From NCBI GenBank assembly GCA_963792485.1, contig CAWBWL010000007.1:682001-746000 (forward strand): a stretch of 64,000 nucleotides of DNA, written 5' to 3'. The translations under genes were made by a program, and so were the position numbers. The DNA is from JANOYJ01 sp963792485 (lineage in GTDB: Bacteria > Pseudomonadota > Alphaproteobacteria > Rhizobiales > Rhizobiaceae). Below, in pieces: positions 1 through 9,698 of the stretch. The stretch's first letter is position 1; each line of letters starts with the position of its first letter. The notes beneath the pieces were generated by a model, which worked only from the letters and a program-made list of their open reading frames with translations, was not told where the DNA came from and searched no databases.

Positions 1-792
1 GCCCGTAAGGCCGAAGCCGAGCGCGTGCAGGAAGCCACCGAGTTGAATATCAAATATCAGGCCGAAAAAGACCGCGCCGAAGCTGCCAATCTTGCCAAGT
101 CGGAGTTCCTCGCCAACATGTCACATGAGCTGCGCACGCCGCTCAACGCCATTATCGGATTCTCGGAGATCATGCAGTCGGGCATGTTCGGTCCGCTAGG
201 CTCCGACCGCTACGAGGAATACGCCAACGACATCCACCAGAGCGGCAATTTCCTTTTGAATGTCATCAACGACATCCTCGACATGTCGAAGATCGAAGCC
301 GGCCGATACTCGCTCGAGATCGAGACAATTGACCTGTGCCCTCTCATTCAAGAGGCGGTGCGCGTGGTTTCAGTTCCAGCGGCCGAGAAAGACATCGAAG
401 TCATCACCAAGATCGATGACAGGATCAGCGTGCAAGCGGACAGGCGCGCGATCAAACAGATTCTGCTCAACCTTCTGTCAAACGCCGTAAAGTTCACTGG
501 TCAGCCAGGACGCATTACCGTTCGTGCAAAGAAAGTTGGTTCTGCCGTGGCGCTCACCATTGAAGACACAGGCTGCGGCATTCCAAAGGCGGCTCTGGTA
601 AAACTCGGCAAGCCTTTCGAACAGGTTCAAAACCAGTTCTCGCGCAATCATGCAGGGTCAGGCCTTGGACTTGCGATCTCCAGATCACTTGCCGAAATGC
701 ATGGCGGCGCGCTGAAAATCCGCTCGACGGAGGGCGTCGGCACAATTGTTTCTGTGCGCATTCCAGAACAGATGCTCAAACTGGCTGCGTGA
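1..792 (+). CDS. pleC: PleC-like sensor histidine kinase, 3' part
   Basis: The frame is open from base 1 and stops at 790-792, so the start lies outside the window; 263 residues are visible. A short charged helix leads into a HisKA domain with H-box SHELRTPLNAIIGFSEIM (His at visible residue 42). A HATPase domain follows, with N-box LLNLLSNAVKF, G1 box DTGCGIP and G2 box GSGLGLA. An H-box followed by GMFGPLG is typical of the PleC/DivJ/PdhS group, which sets the phosphorylation of DivK. The neighbourhood (glnE, a two-component pair, degP, ccm) matches that of pleC in Sinorhizobium, which is the main reason for the name. The sensory N-terminus cannot be seen, so another PdhS-type kinase remains possible. 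Confidence 0.7.
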   Translation, partial: ARKAEAERVQEATELNIKYQAEKDRAEAANLAKSEFLANMSHELRTPLNAIIGFSEIMQSGMFGPLGSDRYEEYANDIHQSGNFLLNVINDILDMSKIEAGRYSLEIETIDLCPLIQEAVRVVSVPAAEKDIEVITKIDDRISVQADRRAIKQILLNLLSNAVKFTGQPGRITVRAKKVGSAVALTIEDTGCGIPKAALVKLGKPFEQVQNQFSRNHAGSGLGLAISRSLAEMHGGALKIRSTEGVGTIVSVRIPEQMLKLAA

Positions 793-795
793 AAA

Positions 796-828
796 ACCGG
801 CGGTTTTCACCGCCGGTCTTTTGCCTTT
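796..828 (+). terminator. Rho-independent terminator of the pleC-like gene
   Basis: A perfect 8-bp stem (ACCGGCGG at 796-803, CCGCCGGT at 810-817) with a 6-nt loop starts 3 nt after the stop codon and is followed by a T-rich tract. It also separates the kinase from the convergent EF-hand gene. Confidence 0.85.
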
Positions 829-885
829 TCAAATCAGGATCTTACCGTCAGAACCAGAGCTTCTGATTCCACAACGCCCTTGTGC

Positions 886-1410
886 TTAAGGGGTTGCAGG
901 AGCAATAGGCGCCGGAGCCGCAGGCGCGTCCTGACCGCCCATGCCGCCCTTCATTCCGCCGCGGCCCATATGGCGCGGGCGCTCATTTGCGGCGATCTTG
1001 CCATCGTCGTTCTTGTCGAGCAGTGCGAACACTTTTGTCTGCGCGCTCTTCGCCTCTTCCGCCGTCAGAACGCCATCACCATTGCCGTCAAACCTCTCGA
1101 TCATGTGGGAAGCCATGCGCGCGCTGCGCATTTTCTCAATCTCTGCTGAGACCTCGGCAACTGTCAGCTGACCGTTCTTGTCGGCGTCCGCGGAGGTGAA
1201 GCGCTCGGTCGCGACCTTGGTGAACTCTTCGAGGGTGATCTCGCCGTTCTTGTCGGCATCGGCGAGATTGAGCGAAGGCATCATGCCCCCCGCCCGCTCA
1301 CCGCCGCCATGGTGCCGCCCGCCGCCCCATCCATCACGGGCATAGGCCGTGCTTGCGACTGCGCCGGAAAGAGCCAGAAAGGCAAGTGCGATTGTCAGAT
1401 TACGTTTCAT
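886..1410 (-). CDS. Exported EF-hand calcium-binding protein
   Basis: 174 residues. A signal peptide (about residues 1-24, ending TAYA) is followed by a Gly/His-rich stretch (26-43). Four canonical EF-hand loops lie at about 51-62 (DADKNGEITLEE), 75-86, 108-119 (DGNGDGVLTAEE) and 132-143, each with Asp/Asn at the calcium positions and a Glu at position 12. The C-terminus is rich in Gly, Met, Pro and Ala. It is probably a periplasmic calcium-binding or buffering protein; no enzymatic domain is visible. It is convergent with the pleC-like gene and starts 75 bp downstream of the glnE stop on the same strand. Confidence 0.8.
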   Translation of the reverse strand: MKRNLTIALAFLALSGAVASTAYARDGWGGGRHHGGGERAGGMMPSLNLADADKNGEITLEEFTKVATERFTSADADKNGQLTVAEVSAEIEKMRSARMASHMIERFDGNGDGVLTAEEAKSAQTKVFALLDKNDDGKIAANERPRHMGRGGMKGGMGGQDAPAAPAPIAPATP

Positions 1411-1485
1411 TTCGGTTTCCTTTTTGCATCATCACCCCCGATGCGGGTGCAAGTTCTTGTGCGGCCCACCGCACGCAAACCTGCG

Positions 1486-4431
1486 TTAACGGAACAGTCG
1501 GTCGAATATCGATCGAACCTCCTGCGCCGTGTTCTTCACATGCGCCTTGAGCGTTTTGAGATCAGGCAATTCGCTCACCCGACACATGATGTCGGCAAGA
1601 CCCTCAAACAAGTCATCGGATCGTGAATTATCTTTAACGCAGAGCCGCAGGATTTGCGTGAGGTCAGAGAAAAGCCGGTGCGCGGCGACCAAGGTTTGAC
1701 GGTCATCAACGGTCAAACTTTGGACACTTAAACTGGTAAGGGCTTTGGCAGTTTCGACAGTCGCCACGCCCGCCTGGCCCGTAACTGCAGCATATTGCAT
1801 GATGAACTCAAGATCGATAAGCCCACCCGGCATAAGCTTGAAATCCCAAACACTCTTCGAAGGTTTTTCCTCTTCGATGAGTATGCGCATCTCCCGCACA
1901 TCCTTGGCCACTTTCGCGCGGTCGCGCGGCAGTGCGAGTATTGCAGCAATTTCGCTTGCAATAACCTCACCAAACTCCGCATCACCCGCAACGACCCGGG
2001 CGCGGGAGAGCGCCATGTGCTCCCATGTCCAGGCCTCAGCGTGCTGATATTTGGAGAAGCTGCTGAAGCGCGTGGCGACCGGTCCCTTGTTGCCGGACGG
2101 GCGCAGGCGCAGATCGACCTCGTAGAGCACCCCCTCCGCCGTCGGCGCCGATATGGCCGCAATGAGGCGCTGGGTGAAGCGGGCGTAGTATTGCGCCGGA
2201 CCGAGTGGCCGCTCACCGTCTGACTCCTCCTCAGCGCCGTGCTCATAGAGCAGTATGAGGTCAATGTCGGAACCGGCCGTCAGCTCGCGGCTGCCGAGCT
2301 TGCCCATGCCGAGAATGGCAACCTTGCCGCCTGCGATGCGGCCATGCTTGCGCTCAAACTCTGCGGAGACCGCATCCAGAACGCGCGCGAGCAGCGCATC
2401 GGCGAGATCGGAGAAGGCCTTGCCCGCCTGCTGCGGCGAGATCGCGCCGGTGAGGACACGAACGCCGATCAGGAACTTTTGCTCCGCCGCGAAGATGCGC
2501 AATCGGTCGAGAATTTCCTCATAGAGCGGCACGTTTGCCAGAAACGCATCCAGCCGCTCGGTGAGATAGGCGGTAGTCGGGACATCGCTGTAAATCGACG
2601 GGTCCAACAGCCCGTCAAACACATGCGGCTTGCGGGCAATGATCTCGGCCAGGCGCGGCGCTGTGCCCATGATCTGCACGATGAGGTCGAGCAGCGCCGG
2701 ATTGGAGTTGAGCAGCGAGAACAGTTGAATGCCTGCCGGCAGTCCCGCCAGAAACTCGTCAAACCGCAATATGGCGTCATCGGCATCTCTGGCCGCACCG
2801 AACGCTTTCAGGAGCGCGGGGGTAATTTCCGTCAGCCGCTCGCGCGCTTCAGCCGATTGCGTTGCCTTGTAGCGGCCGAAATGCCAGATGCGGATGACCC
2901 GGCAAATGTCGCTCGGGCGCTTGAAACCGAGCGACGCCATGGTCTGCAGCGTATCCGGGTCGTCATTATCACCGGTGAAAACCAGATTGCCGATGCCGGT
3001 TGATAGCTGTGGCGCGGTCTCGAACAGGTTTGAGTAATGCGCTTCCACCGTTTTCAACGACTTGCGCACTGCCTCGCCAAATGTCCTGGTGTCCTTAAAT
3101 CCCGCCATCAGGGCGACGCGCATCAAGCCTTCCTCCTCCTCCGGCAGCGCATGCGTCTGTTCGTCGGCGATCATCTGCACGCGGTGCTCGAGATCGCGCA
3201 GGAACCAGTATTCGCGCGTCAGCGCATCGCGCGCCTCCGGCTTGATCCAGCCGCGCTCGGCAAGCTTTGCAAGCATGGCCACAGTCTCGCGTCCGCGCAA
3301 ATCCGGCGCCCTGCCCCCGGCAATCAATTGCTGCGTCTGGACAAAGAATTCAATTTCGCGAATACCGCCGCGCCCGAGCTTCAAATTGTGCCCGTGCACG
3401 GCGATCTCGCCATGGCCCTTTTGCGCATGGATTTGCCGCTTGATCGAATGAACGTCGGCAATGGCGGCAAAGTCCATATATTTGCGCCACACATAGGGCG
3501 TCAGTTCCCTGAGTACCCGCTCGCCTGCGGCAATGTCCCCCGCAATTGGCAGCGCCTTGATCATCGCCGCGCGTTCCCAGTTCTGGCCGCGGCTTTCGTA
3601 ATACTGCAGAGCCATTTCAATCGGGATGGCCACAGGCGTTGAGCCTGGATCGGGCCGCAAACGCAGATCGGTTCGGAAGACATAACCGTCCGAGGTGCGC
3701 TCCTGCAAAATGCGCACGAGGCGGCGCGTGAGCTTTGAGAAAACTTCAACACCCTCGAACTTGTCGGTCACCGCCGGGGCGTCGCCATCGAAAAAAACGA
3801 TGAGGTCAATGTCAGATGAATAGTTCAGCTCGTGTGCACCAAGCTTGCCCATGGCCAGAATGATCCAGCCGCTGTTTTTCGCCGGATCGTCCATTTCAGT
3901 GATGTTCAGCACGCCCTTCGCGCCCGCATCGCGCAGCAGGAAATTTACCGCCGCATTGACGCAGGCAATGGCAAGCGCCGAGACGCGCTCTGTTGTCGCC
4001 GCCCTCCCATACAAGCCGGCCAGATCACCCAACGCAATTAGCACATGCGCCTCTGTCTTTGCGCGGCGCAGCAGTGTCATGAGTTCGGCCTCGCCTGGGC
4101 GCAGCGATCCCAGCGCTTCTATGCCGCTGATGATCGTCTCAACGCGTGTACTCAACCGCGCATCAAACAATGCCTCGATAATTTCAGGGCGCACGAGCAG
4201 GACATCGCGGATAAAAGGTGACAGGTCCAGAACCGCCCCAAGGAACGCGACCGCATCATTTCTTGATTCAATCAATGCTGCCAAGTTTTTGCAATCATTG
4301 GCTTTTGCGGAAGCTGCGAGATCCGACAGCTGCGCCGCCGCGTTTTTCGCATCAAGCGGCAGAAGCTTGCGTGGAGTTGCGCCAAAAAGCGCTGCGCCTG
4401 CTGCGCCCATGCTCTTCTCCACTGGCCTCAT
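1486..4431 (-). CDS. glnE: Bifunctional glutamine synthetase adenylyltransferase/deadenylyltransferase
   Basis: 981 residues, the usual length of GlnE. The protein adenylylates glutamine synthetase and removes the AMP again in response to PII and glutamine. It has two nucleotidyltransferase domains: the N-terminal one carries SSDIDLIVFF (residues about 205-214), preceded by GWIILAMGKLG; the C-terminal one carries GSDIDLILLYE near residue 725, preceded by VAILGMGKLGSREL. The duplicated GxGKLG...SDxD arrangement is diagnostic. The start overlaps the stop of the upstream sensor kinase gene by 4 bp, so the two are translationally coupled. The frame is undamaged throughout. Confidence 0.97.
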   Translation of the reverse strand: MRPVEKSMGAAGAALFGATPRKLLPLDAKNAAAQLSDLAASAKANDCKNLAALIESRNDAVAFLGAVLDLSPFIRDVLLVRPEIIEALFDARLSTRVETIISGIEALGSLRPGEAELMTLLRRAKTEAHVLIALGDLAGLYGRAATTERVSALAIACVNAAVNFLLRDAGAKGVLNITEMDDPAKNSGWIILAMGKLGAHELNYSSDIDLIVFFDGDAPAVTDKFEGVEVFSKLTRRLVRILQERTSDGYVFRTDLRLRPDPGSTPVAIPIEMALQYYESRGQNWERAAMIKALPIAGDIAAGERVLRELTPYVWRKYMDFAAIADVHSIKRQIHAQKGHGEIAVHGHNLKLGRGGIREIEFFVQTQQLIAGGRAPDLRGRETVAMLAKLAERGWIKPEARDALTREYWFLRDLEHRVQMIADEQTHALPEEEEGLMRVALMAGFKDTRTFGEAVRKSLKTVEAHYSNLFETAPQLSTGIGNLVFTGDNDDPDTLQTMASLGFKRPSDICRVIRIWHFGRYKATQSAEARERLTEITPALLKAFGAARDADDAILRFDEFLAGLPAGIQLFSLLNSNPALLDLIVQIMGTAPRLAEIIARKPHVFDGLLDPSIYSDVPTTAYLTERLDAFLANVPLYEEILDRLRIFAAEQKFLIGVRVLTGAISPQQAGKAFSDLADALLARVLDAVSAEFERKHGRIAGGKVAILGMGKLGSRELTAGSDIDLILLYEHGAEEESDGERPLGPAQYYARFTQRLIAAISAPTAEGVLYEVDLRLRPSGNKGPVATRFSSFSKYQHAEAWTWEHMALSRARVVAGDAEFGEVIASEIAAILALPRDRAKVAKDVREMRILIEEEKPSKSVWDFKLMPGGLIDLEFIMQYAAVTGQAGVATVETAKALTSLSVQSLTVDDRQTLVAAHRLFSDLTQILRLCVKDNSRSDDLFEGLADIMCRVSELPDLKTLKAHVKNTAQEVRSIFDRLFR

Positions 4432-5828
4432 TTGGCGGGGCTCTTCGGGAATATCAGTTCAACGCTGAGACCCGGATTTGCGCTGCCAATTTTCAAGGCA
4501 CCTTTGTGGAGTTTCATGACCGCCTTGGCAAGGCTGAGCCCGAGGCCTGATCCCGGCTCCGACCGGCTCTTCTCAAGCCGCACAAAGCGCTCAGTCGCGC
4601 GGTCGCGATCAGCCTCCGGAATGCCGGGACCATTGTCGGTAACGACGATGCGCGCGCCTCCAGCTTCCTGCAAAAGCTCGACTTTGACTGCTGGCCTGTC
4701 TGTCTGGCCATGGCAATACTTGATCGCGTTATCGACGATGTTTGACAGCGCCTGCGCCACGAGTTCGCGATTGGCCTGAAGCTTGACGGCAGCGATCATC
4801 CCTCGTGTCAGGGCAACGCCCGCCTCCTCGGCAACGGGCTCGTAAAGCTCGATGACATCACCTACAATATCCGCCAGATCCGCTTCGCTCATGCTCTCTT
4901 GCGAGTATCCCGCCTCCAGCCGCGAGATCATCAGGATGGCGTTGAAGGTCTTGATGAGCTGATCGGATTCTGAAATCATATCCTCGATCGCGGAACGATA
5001 GCCGGGCGCAGTTTGCTTTGCCGCCAACGCCGCCTCGGCGCGGTTGCGCAGCCGGGTCAGCGGCGTCTTCAGATCATGAGCGATGTTGTCCGAGACTTGT
5101 TTCAATCCATCGTTCAGTTCTCCAATGCGACCGAGCATGGCATTGAGATTCAGGGAAAGCCGGTCAAACTCATCTCCTGACCCAGTCACCGGCAAGCGGC
5201 CCGTCAGATCTCCGCCCATGATCCGGTTCGAAGCAACTGAAACTGCATCAATGCGCTTCAGCGCCTGGCGTCCGACGAAATACCAGATCAGCAAAGCGCC
5301 AAGTCCCATCATGCCGAGCGCCAATATCAGCGCACGGCGAATGACCTTCCGGAATCGCTCGGGCTCCGCGAGATCTCGCCCCACCAGAACGCGCATGCCG
5401 TTCGGCAGGGCGATGATCTGCGCCAGTGCCGGATGCGCGCGCTCATCAGCGTTTTCTGAAAAGCGCTCATAACTGAAGGGGCGCGCCGTCCAGCCTTCGC
5501 GTTTCAATACGCCCGGCTCAATCTTCTCGACATTGCCGACCAGAATGCGGCCTGACGAATCGGTCACCAGATAAAGATTCGCGCCCGGTTGGCGCGAACG
5601 GCGATCAATTGTGCGCACAAGCGCCGGTATGCCGCCGCGCTGATAGGCCCCGCTCAGTTCGACAATTTCTTCGTCAATGCTTTCGCGCGTTTGCACGGTC
5701 AGGAACCGGACGGACTCGCCGGTCACGTAGAAAATCAGCACGATTGCGCAAATGGTGAAAAGGAGGAGATAAAGGGCTGAAAGACGCGCCGCAGTTGTCG
5801 AGAAGACAGAACGGAGCCGCCCCATCAA
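4428..5828 (-). CDS. Two-component sensor histidine kinase (HAMP type)
   Basis: 466 residues. Transmembrane segments at about 17-35 and 166-186 flank a periplasmic sensor region, followed by a HAMP domain (about 187-240). The HisKA H-box is NIAHDLKTPLTRLRN with His251, and the HATPase domain has NIVDNAIKY, DNGPGIP and GSGLGLSL. It overlaps both the response regulator gene upstream and glnE downstream by 4 bp, so regulator, kinase and glnE form one coupled unit. The same order occurs beside degP in Sinorhizobium. The signal sensed cannot be deduced. Confidence 0.9.
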   Translation of the reverse strand: MMGRLRSVFSTTAARLSALYLLLFTICAIVLIFYVTGESVRFLTVQTRESIDEEIVELSGAYQRGGIPALVRTIDRRSRQPGANLYLVTDSSGRILVGNVEKIEPGVLKREGWTARPFSYERFSENADERAHPALAQIIALPNGMRVLVGRDLAEPERFRKVIRRALILALGMMGLGALLIWYFVGRQALKRIDAVSVASNRIMGGDLTGRLPVTGSGDEFDRLSLNLNAMLGRIGELNDGLKQVSDNIAHDLKTPLTRLRNRAEAALAAKQTAPGYRSAIEDMISESDQLIKTFNAILMISRLEAGYSQESMSEADLADIVGDVIELYEPVAEEAGVALTRGMIAAVKLQANRELVAQALSNIVDNAIKYCHGQTDRPAVKVELLQEAGGARIVVTDNGPGIPEADRDRATERFVRLEKSRSEPGSGLGLSLAKAVMKLHKGALKIGSANPGLSVELIFPKSPAK

Positions 5829-6508
5829 ACTTTCCCCTGGGCCTTCAGCATATAGCCCGCGCCGCGCACGGTGTGCAGAAGCGGGCCGCCAAATCCCTTT
5901 TCGATCTTGCCGCGCAGGCGCGAAATGTGAACGTCGATCACATTGGTCTGCGGATCAAAGTGGTATTCCCACACATTTTCAAGCAGCATGGTGCGGGTCA
6001 CGACCTGCCCGGCATGGCGCATGAGATATTCAAGCAGCCGGAACTCACGTGGCTGAAGAGTGATCTCTTTGCCTCCGCGCTTGGCAGAATGCGACATGCG
6101 GTCGAGTTCGAGATCACCAACCCGGTAGACCGTCTCGACATCGCTCACTAAAGCGCGGCGCTGCAGGACTTCTACCCGCGCGAGCAGCTCGGCGAAGGCG
6201 TACGGCTTGGTGAGATAATCATCGCCGCCAGCGCGCAGGCCTGTCACGCGGTCATCAACATGACCCAAGGCTGACAATATCAGCGCAGGCGTCTTGTTGC
6301 CCTTGGCGCGCAGCGAGGAAATGACGGACAGGCCGTCACGGCGCGGCAGCATGCGGTCGACGATCAGCACATCGTAACTCCCGCCATCGGCAAGCGAATA
6401 GCCAGCATCGCCATCGGCGGCGAGGTCCACGGAATGTCCGGATTCGGAGAAGGCTTTTTCCAGATAATGCGCCGCCTCGCGGTCATCTTCGATGATCAAT
6501 ATTTTCAT
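5825..6508 (-). CDS. OmpR-family response regulator
   Basis: 227 residues when started at MKILIIEDD. The frame is open for 60 codons upstream, but that extension is Pro/Ala-rich and unlike a receiver domain. The receiver has Asp51 as phosphoacceptor (LIVDRMLP), acidic pocket EDD and a Lys in LTKPY. A winged-helix DNA-binding domain occupies the C-terminal half (LQPREFRLLEYLMRHAGQV). It is the partner of the adjacent kinase, which it overlaps by 4 bp. It lies 139 bp downstream of degP, so it may control envelope stress genes; that is inference. Confidence 0.92.
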   Translation of the reverse strand: MKILIIEDDREAAHYLEKAFSESGHSVDLAADGDAGYSLADGGSYDVLIVDRMLPRRDGLSVISSLRAKGNKTPALILSALGHVDDRVTGLRAGGDDYLTKPYAFAELLARVEVLQRRALVSDVETVYRVGDLELDRMSHSAKRGGKEITLQPREFRLLEYLMRHAGQVVTRTMLLENVWEYHFDPQTNVIDVHISRLRGKIEKGFGGPLLHTVRGAGYMLKAQGKV

Positions 6509-6559
6509 GGGGCGACTATCGGGTTTTGGCGAAGGATTGGCAATGCGCGAAGGAAAGGT

Positions 6560-6587
6560 GGCAGCGGGAGTGTGGGCACCCGCTGCC
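6560..6587 (-). terminator. Hairpin downstream of degP
   Basis: A 9-bp perfect stem (GGCAGCGGG at 6560-6568, CCCGCTGCC at 6579-6587) lies between degP and the response regulator. Only a weak pyrimidine run follows on the minus strand, so it may attenuate rather than stop transcription. Confidence 0.45.
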
Positions 6588-6647
6588 TGGAGCAATGCCG
6601 GGGTGACGGTGGGGGTGACCATACCCGGCCCCGGCGTGCCCATTTCG

Positions 6648-8150
6648 TCAACCCTTGGCGACCGGCAGTGCCACAAAGCGGCTGCCATTCTCGCCTTCGA
6701 TCTGCATCAGAACCGCCTTGCGGCCATTCTTTGCAGCGCTGGCAATGGCCGCGGACACATCATCCGCCGATTTCACGCCGGCCGCATTGACGGACACAAT
6801 AACGTCGCCGGTCGAGACACCGCGCTCGGCTGCGGCGCTGTCAGGCGCGACATCAGTGACCACGACGCCATTGCCCTTGTCGTTCGGCACAACCGTCAGC
6901 CCGAAATCCGCGAGCTTCTGCGGCTCCGCAGCGGCTGGTTTCGCCTCCGCCTTCTTCTCGGTATCGGTCAGCTGCTCAATGCCCACCGAAATGGTCTGGG
7001 CCGCGCCATCGCGCCAAACCGTGAACTCCGTCTTGGTGCCGGGAGCGATGTCGGCCACCTTGCGGGCCAGATCCTTCGGCGACTCGACGGGAGCCCCATT
7101 GATCGCCGTGATCACGTCGCCCGCCTTGATCCCGGCCTTCAGCGCGGGACCGCCGGCCTGCGGATCATTGACCAGCGCGCCCTTGGCTTCGCTCAGACCG
7201 AGCGAGTCGGCCACGTCCTGGGTGACGGGCTGAATCTGCACACCCAGCCAGCCGCGGTTGATCTTGCCGTCGTCGATCAGATCATCCACCACATCCTTTG
7301 CAGTGGATGCGGGAATCGCAAACGCGATGCCGACATTGCCGCCTGACGGGGAAAAGATCGCTGTGTTGACGCCGATGACTTCGCCGGAAAGGTTGAACGC
7401 CGGACCGCCGGAATTGCCGCGGTTCACCGCAGCGTCGATCTGGAAATAGTTGTCATATGGCCCGGAGCCGATGTCGCGGCCATTCGCTGAAATAATGCCC
7501 GCCGTCACCGTGCCGCCAAGGCCGAACGGATTGCCCACGGCCACGACCCAATCGCCGACACGCACCTTGGTGTCATCTGCGAACGCGACGTAGGTGAACT
7601 TGCGGGAAGGCTCGACTTTCAGCACGGCCAAATCCGTGCGCGCGTCCTTGCCGATCAGCTTGGCATCCAACTCTGTGCCGTCACTCATGACAACAACGAA
7701 AGAATCGCCATCGTCAACGACATGATTGTTAGTCACAACGTAACCGTCTTCGGAGATGAAGAAACCGGAACCCTGTCCTTGTGCGCGGCGCGGCGACTGG
7801 CGGCGCTGCTGGTCGTTGTCGCCACGGCGCTCGCTGCGGAAATCGCGGAAGAAGCGGTTGAGCGGATGGTCACGGGGAAGGTCTTCAAGGCCGGGAGGAA
7901 GGTCACCGTTGTCAGACGCCGGCTGGATCGCGCCTTTGACCCGGACAGAGACAACCGCGGGGCTGACTTTTTCAACCACATCGCCAAACCCCGGCTGCTG
8001 CACGGCTTCAACGCGCACAGCCTCGGCATTGGCGCTTGCCGTGTAAACCTGGCTGACTCCGGTTGCCATCAGCAGGAGCGCGGTGCCGGCAAGCAGGGAT
8101 ACTTTCAATTGATTGCGGAAATTTGAAGGGGCCGAATTCTGCGAATTCAT
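6648..8150 (-). CDS. degP: DegP/HtrA-type periplasmic serine endoprotease
   Basis: 500 residues, the normal size for a Do-type protease. An N-terminal signal anchor (about 14-32) precedes a trypsin-like domain with His143 (VVTNNHVVDD), Asp173 (RTDLAVLKV) and Ser247 (RGNSGGPAF), so the catalytic triad is complete. Two PDZ domains follow (about 285-380 and 405-490). It degrades or refolds damaged envelope proteins. The ribosome-binding site AAAGGACTGAGAG directly precedes ATG. In related genomes it lies between the cytochrome c maturation genes and this two-component pair; here an mscS gene intervenes. Confidence 0.96.
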   Translation of the reverse strand: MNSQNSAPSNFRNQLKVSLLAGTALLLMATGVSQVYTASANAEAVRVEAVQQPGFGDVVEKVSPAVVSVRVKGAIQPASDNGDLPPGLEDLPRDHPLNRFFRDFRSERRGDNDQQRRQSPRRAQGQGSGFFISEDGYVVTNNHVVDDGDSFVVVMSDGTELDAKLIGKDARTDLAVLKVEPSRKFTYVAFADDTKVRVGDWVVAVGNPFGLGGTVTAGIISANGRDIGSGPYDNYFQIDAAVNRGNSGGPAFNLSGEVIGVNTAIFSPSGGNVGIAFAIPASTAKDVVDDLIDDGKINRGWLGVQIQPVTQDVADSLGLSEAKGALVNDPQAGGPALKAGIKAGDVITAINGAPVESPKDLARKVADIAPGTKTEFTVWRDGAAQTISVGIEQLTDTEKKAEAKPAAAEPQKLADFGLTVVPNDKGNGVVVTDVAPDSAAAERGVSTGDVIVSVNAAGVKSADDVSAAIASAAKNGRKAVLMQIEGENGSRFVALPVAKG

Positions 8151-8275
8151 CTCTCAGTCCTTTTTTGAGCTCTGGCTCCGGATATGGAGCGCTAGGATGC
8201 TCAATTAGGCAGGCACAGATTACAGCGCCATTTCCTGCGGATGAATTCTTTGTAATGTTGGCGCGAGCACAGCCG

Positions 8276-9559
8276 TTAATTCAGCTTCGATGCCGGCAAT
8301 TCCACCGCGCGCGGCATGGTGACGCCCGCCCCGCGCAGCGCATCCCAGATGAGCAGGCGAATGGCGGATGCATAGCTCTCGACTTTGTGCGTGTCCGCCT
8401 CGACCCAATATTCCGCCACCAGACGCACGCCATGCCCGGCGAAATCCGCAAGCTTGCATTCCGGCGGTTCTGGCTTTTGCAATACGCGCGGATGGCCGCC
8501 AATCGCCTTGACGGCAATTTTCAGCACGTGATGGAGGTCGCAATCGTAGGGCACGTGAAACGCCACCTCGTATTTCTGCAGGCGGTCGGTCTTCGTCCAG
8601 TTGGTGAGGCGCGTGGTGATGAAGCGCTCGTTCGGCACCATGATCTCGCGCCCGTCGCCAGAATCGATGGTCGAGGAGCGCATGTTGATCTCCTTCAACA
8701 AGCCCGCCTTGCCGTCCTCCAGCTCGATATAGTCGCCGATTTTCAGGGAGCGTTCGAGCAGGATGATAATGCCGGAAATGAAGTTGGAGGCGATCTGCTG
8801 CAGACCGAAGCCGAGGCCGACGCCGACTGCGCCGCCGAATACCGCGAGCGCCGTCAGATCCAGTCCCAATATGTTGAGGAGCAGGACCGCGACGATGCAG
8901 TAGATGCCGATTTCGATGACCTTGGCGACGAGTTCGCGCGTCTGGATGTCGAGCGCCTCCTGCCCTCTGATGGCGCGCTGGCCGGCGGTGGTGGAGAGCC
9001 GTCCAAGCCAGAACAGAATACCGCCGAAGATTACAGCCTTGGCAAGCGCCAGCGCCGAAATGCGGATATTGCCCGCCGAAAAAGCGACCGTGTCGAGCCA
9101 TCGGGTGAAGTCGTCAAAATAGCCGAGCGCCCACAGCGCCGCCACCGGCAGCCCGATCCAGCGGGCAATGATGTTGATGATCGGATGTTTGATGAAGCGG
9201 TTGATGGCGGCATAAAAGACGTAGATGAGCGCGGCGCTCTTGGCGATCAGCGCGAGCCAAGCCGGCTGCCCCATCTCTTCGAGGATAACCACAGCCAGCG
9301 ACAGAGCGCCGAAGGCCAAAAGCGGAAACAGAAGATCGCGGCAGGCGTAAACGACGCGCCGGACTTTCAGCGCGGGACCCTCAACCGGCTCCGTATGGAA
9401 GAAAGGAACCATGCGCCTGACCTGCCCCGCCAGCGCGAACGCCGCGAAAACCGCCGCCGCGACAGCCGCCGCCTGGAAATAGAATTGCGGTGAAGTGAAC
9501 CAGTCCGCCAGCTTGGCGAAAAGCTCCCGCGCCAATATCTGAAAGCGTGTGAGGTCCAA
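8276..9559 (-). CDS. MscS-family mechanosensitive ion channel
   Basis: 427 residues. Five or so hydrophobic segments lie between residues 25 and 235. The conserved MscS pore and beta-domain follow: a Gly/Ala-rich pore helix (ALAVFGGAVGVGLGFGLQQI), then NFISGIIILLERSLKIGDYIE, and a C-terminal cytoplasmic domain. It should gate solute efflux on osmotic downshock. It lies between ccmH and degP on the same strand, with 139 bp on the ccmH side and 125 bp on the degP side. The frame is intact. Confidence 0.93.
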   Translation of the reverse strand: MDLTRFQILARELFAKLADWFTSPQFYFQAAAVAAAVFAAFALAGQVRRMVPFFHTEPVEGPALKVRRVVYACRDLLFPLLAFGALSLAVVILEEMGQPAWLALIAKSAALIYVFYAAINRFIKHPIINIIARWIGLPVAALWALGYFDDFTRWLDTVAFSAGNIRISALALAKAVIFGGILFWLGRLSTTAGQRAIRGQEALDIQTRELVAKVIEIGIYCIVAVLLLNILGLDLTALAVFGGAVGVGLGFGLQQIASNFISGIIILLERSLKIGDYIELEDGKAGLLKEINMRSSTIDSGDGREIMVPNERFITTRLTNWTKTDRLQKYEVAFHVPYDCDLHHVLKIAVKAIGGHPRVLQKPEPPECKLADFAGHGVRLVAEYWVEADTHKVESYASAIRLLIWDALRGAGVTMPRAVELPASKLN

Positions 9560-9698
9560 TCCGGCGTTCTCCTGCGGGCATGGGAATATGACGCAACGTC
9601 AGGCGATCAAAGGCCAGATTGGGGCGGGATGCAATGGTGTTGAGAGACCTATGAACAGCCATCCAGCTGGTTATCTGAAGAGTTATTTGGAAGCTCGC

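Noticed and set aside
8063..9493. 476-codon open frame antisense to mscS
   Set aside because: It covers mscS on the opposite strand and has shadow-like composition; no motif.
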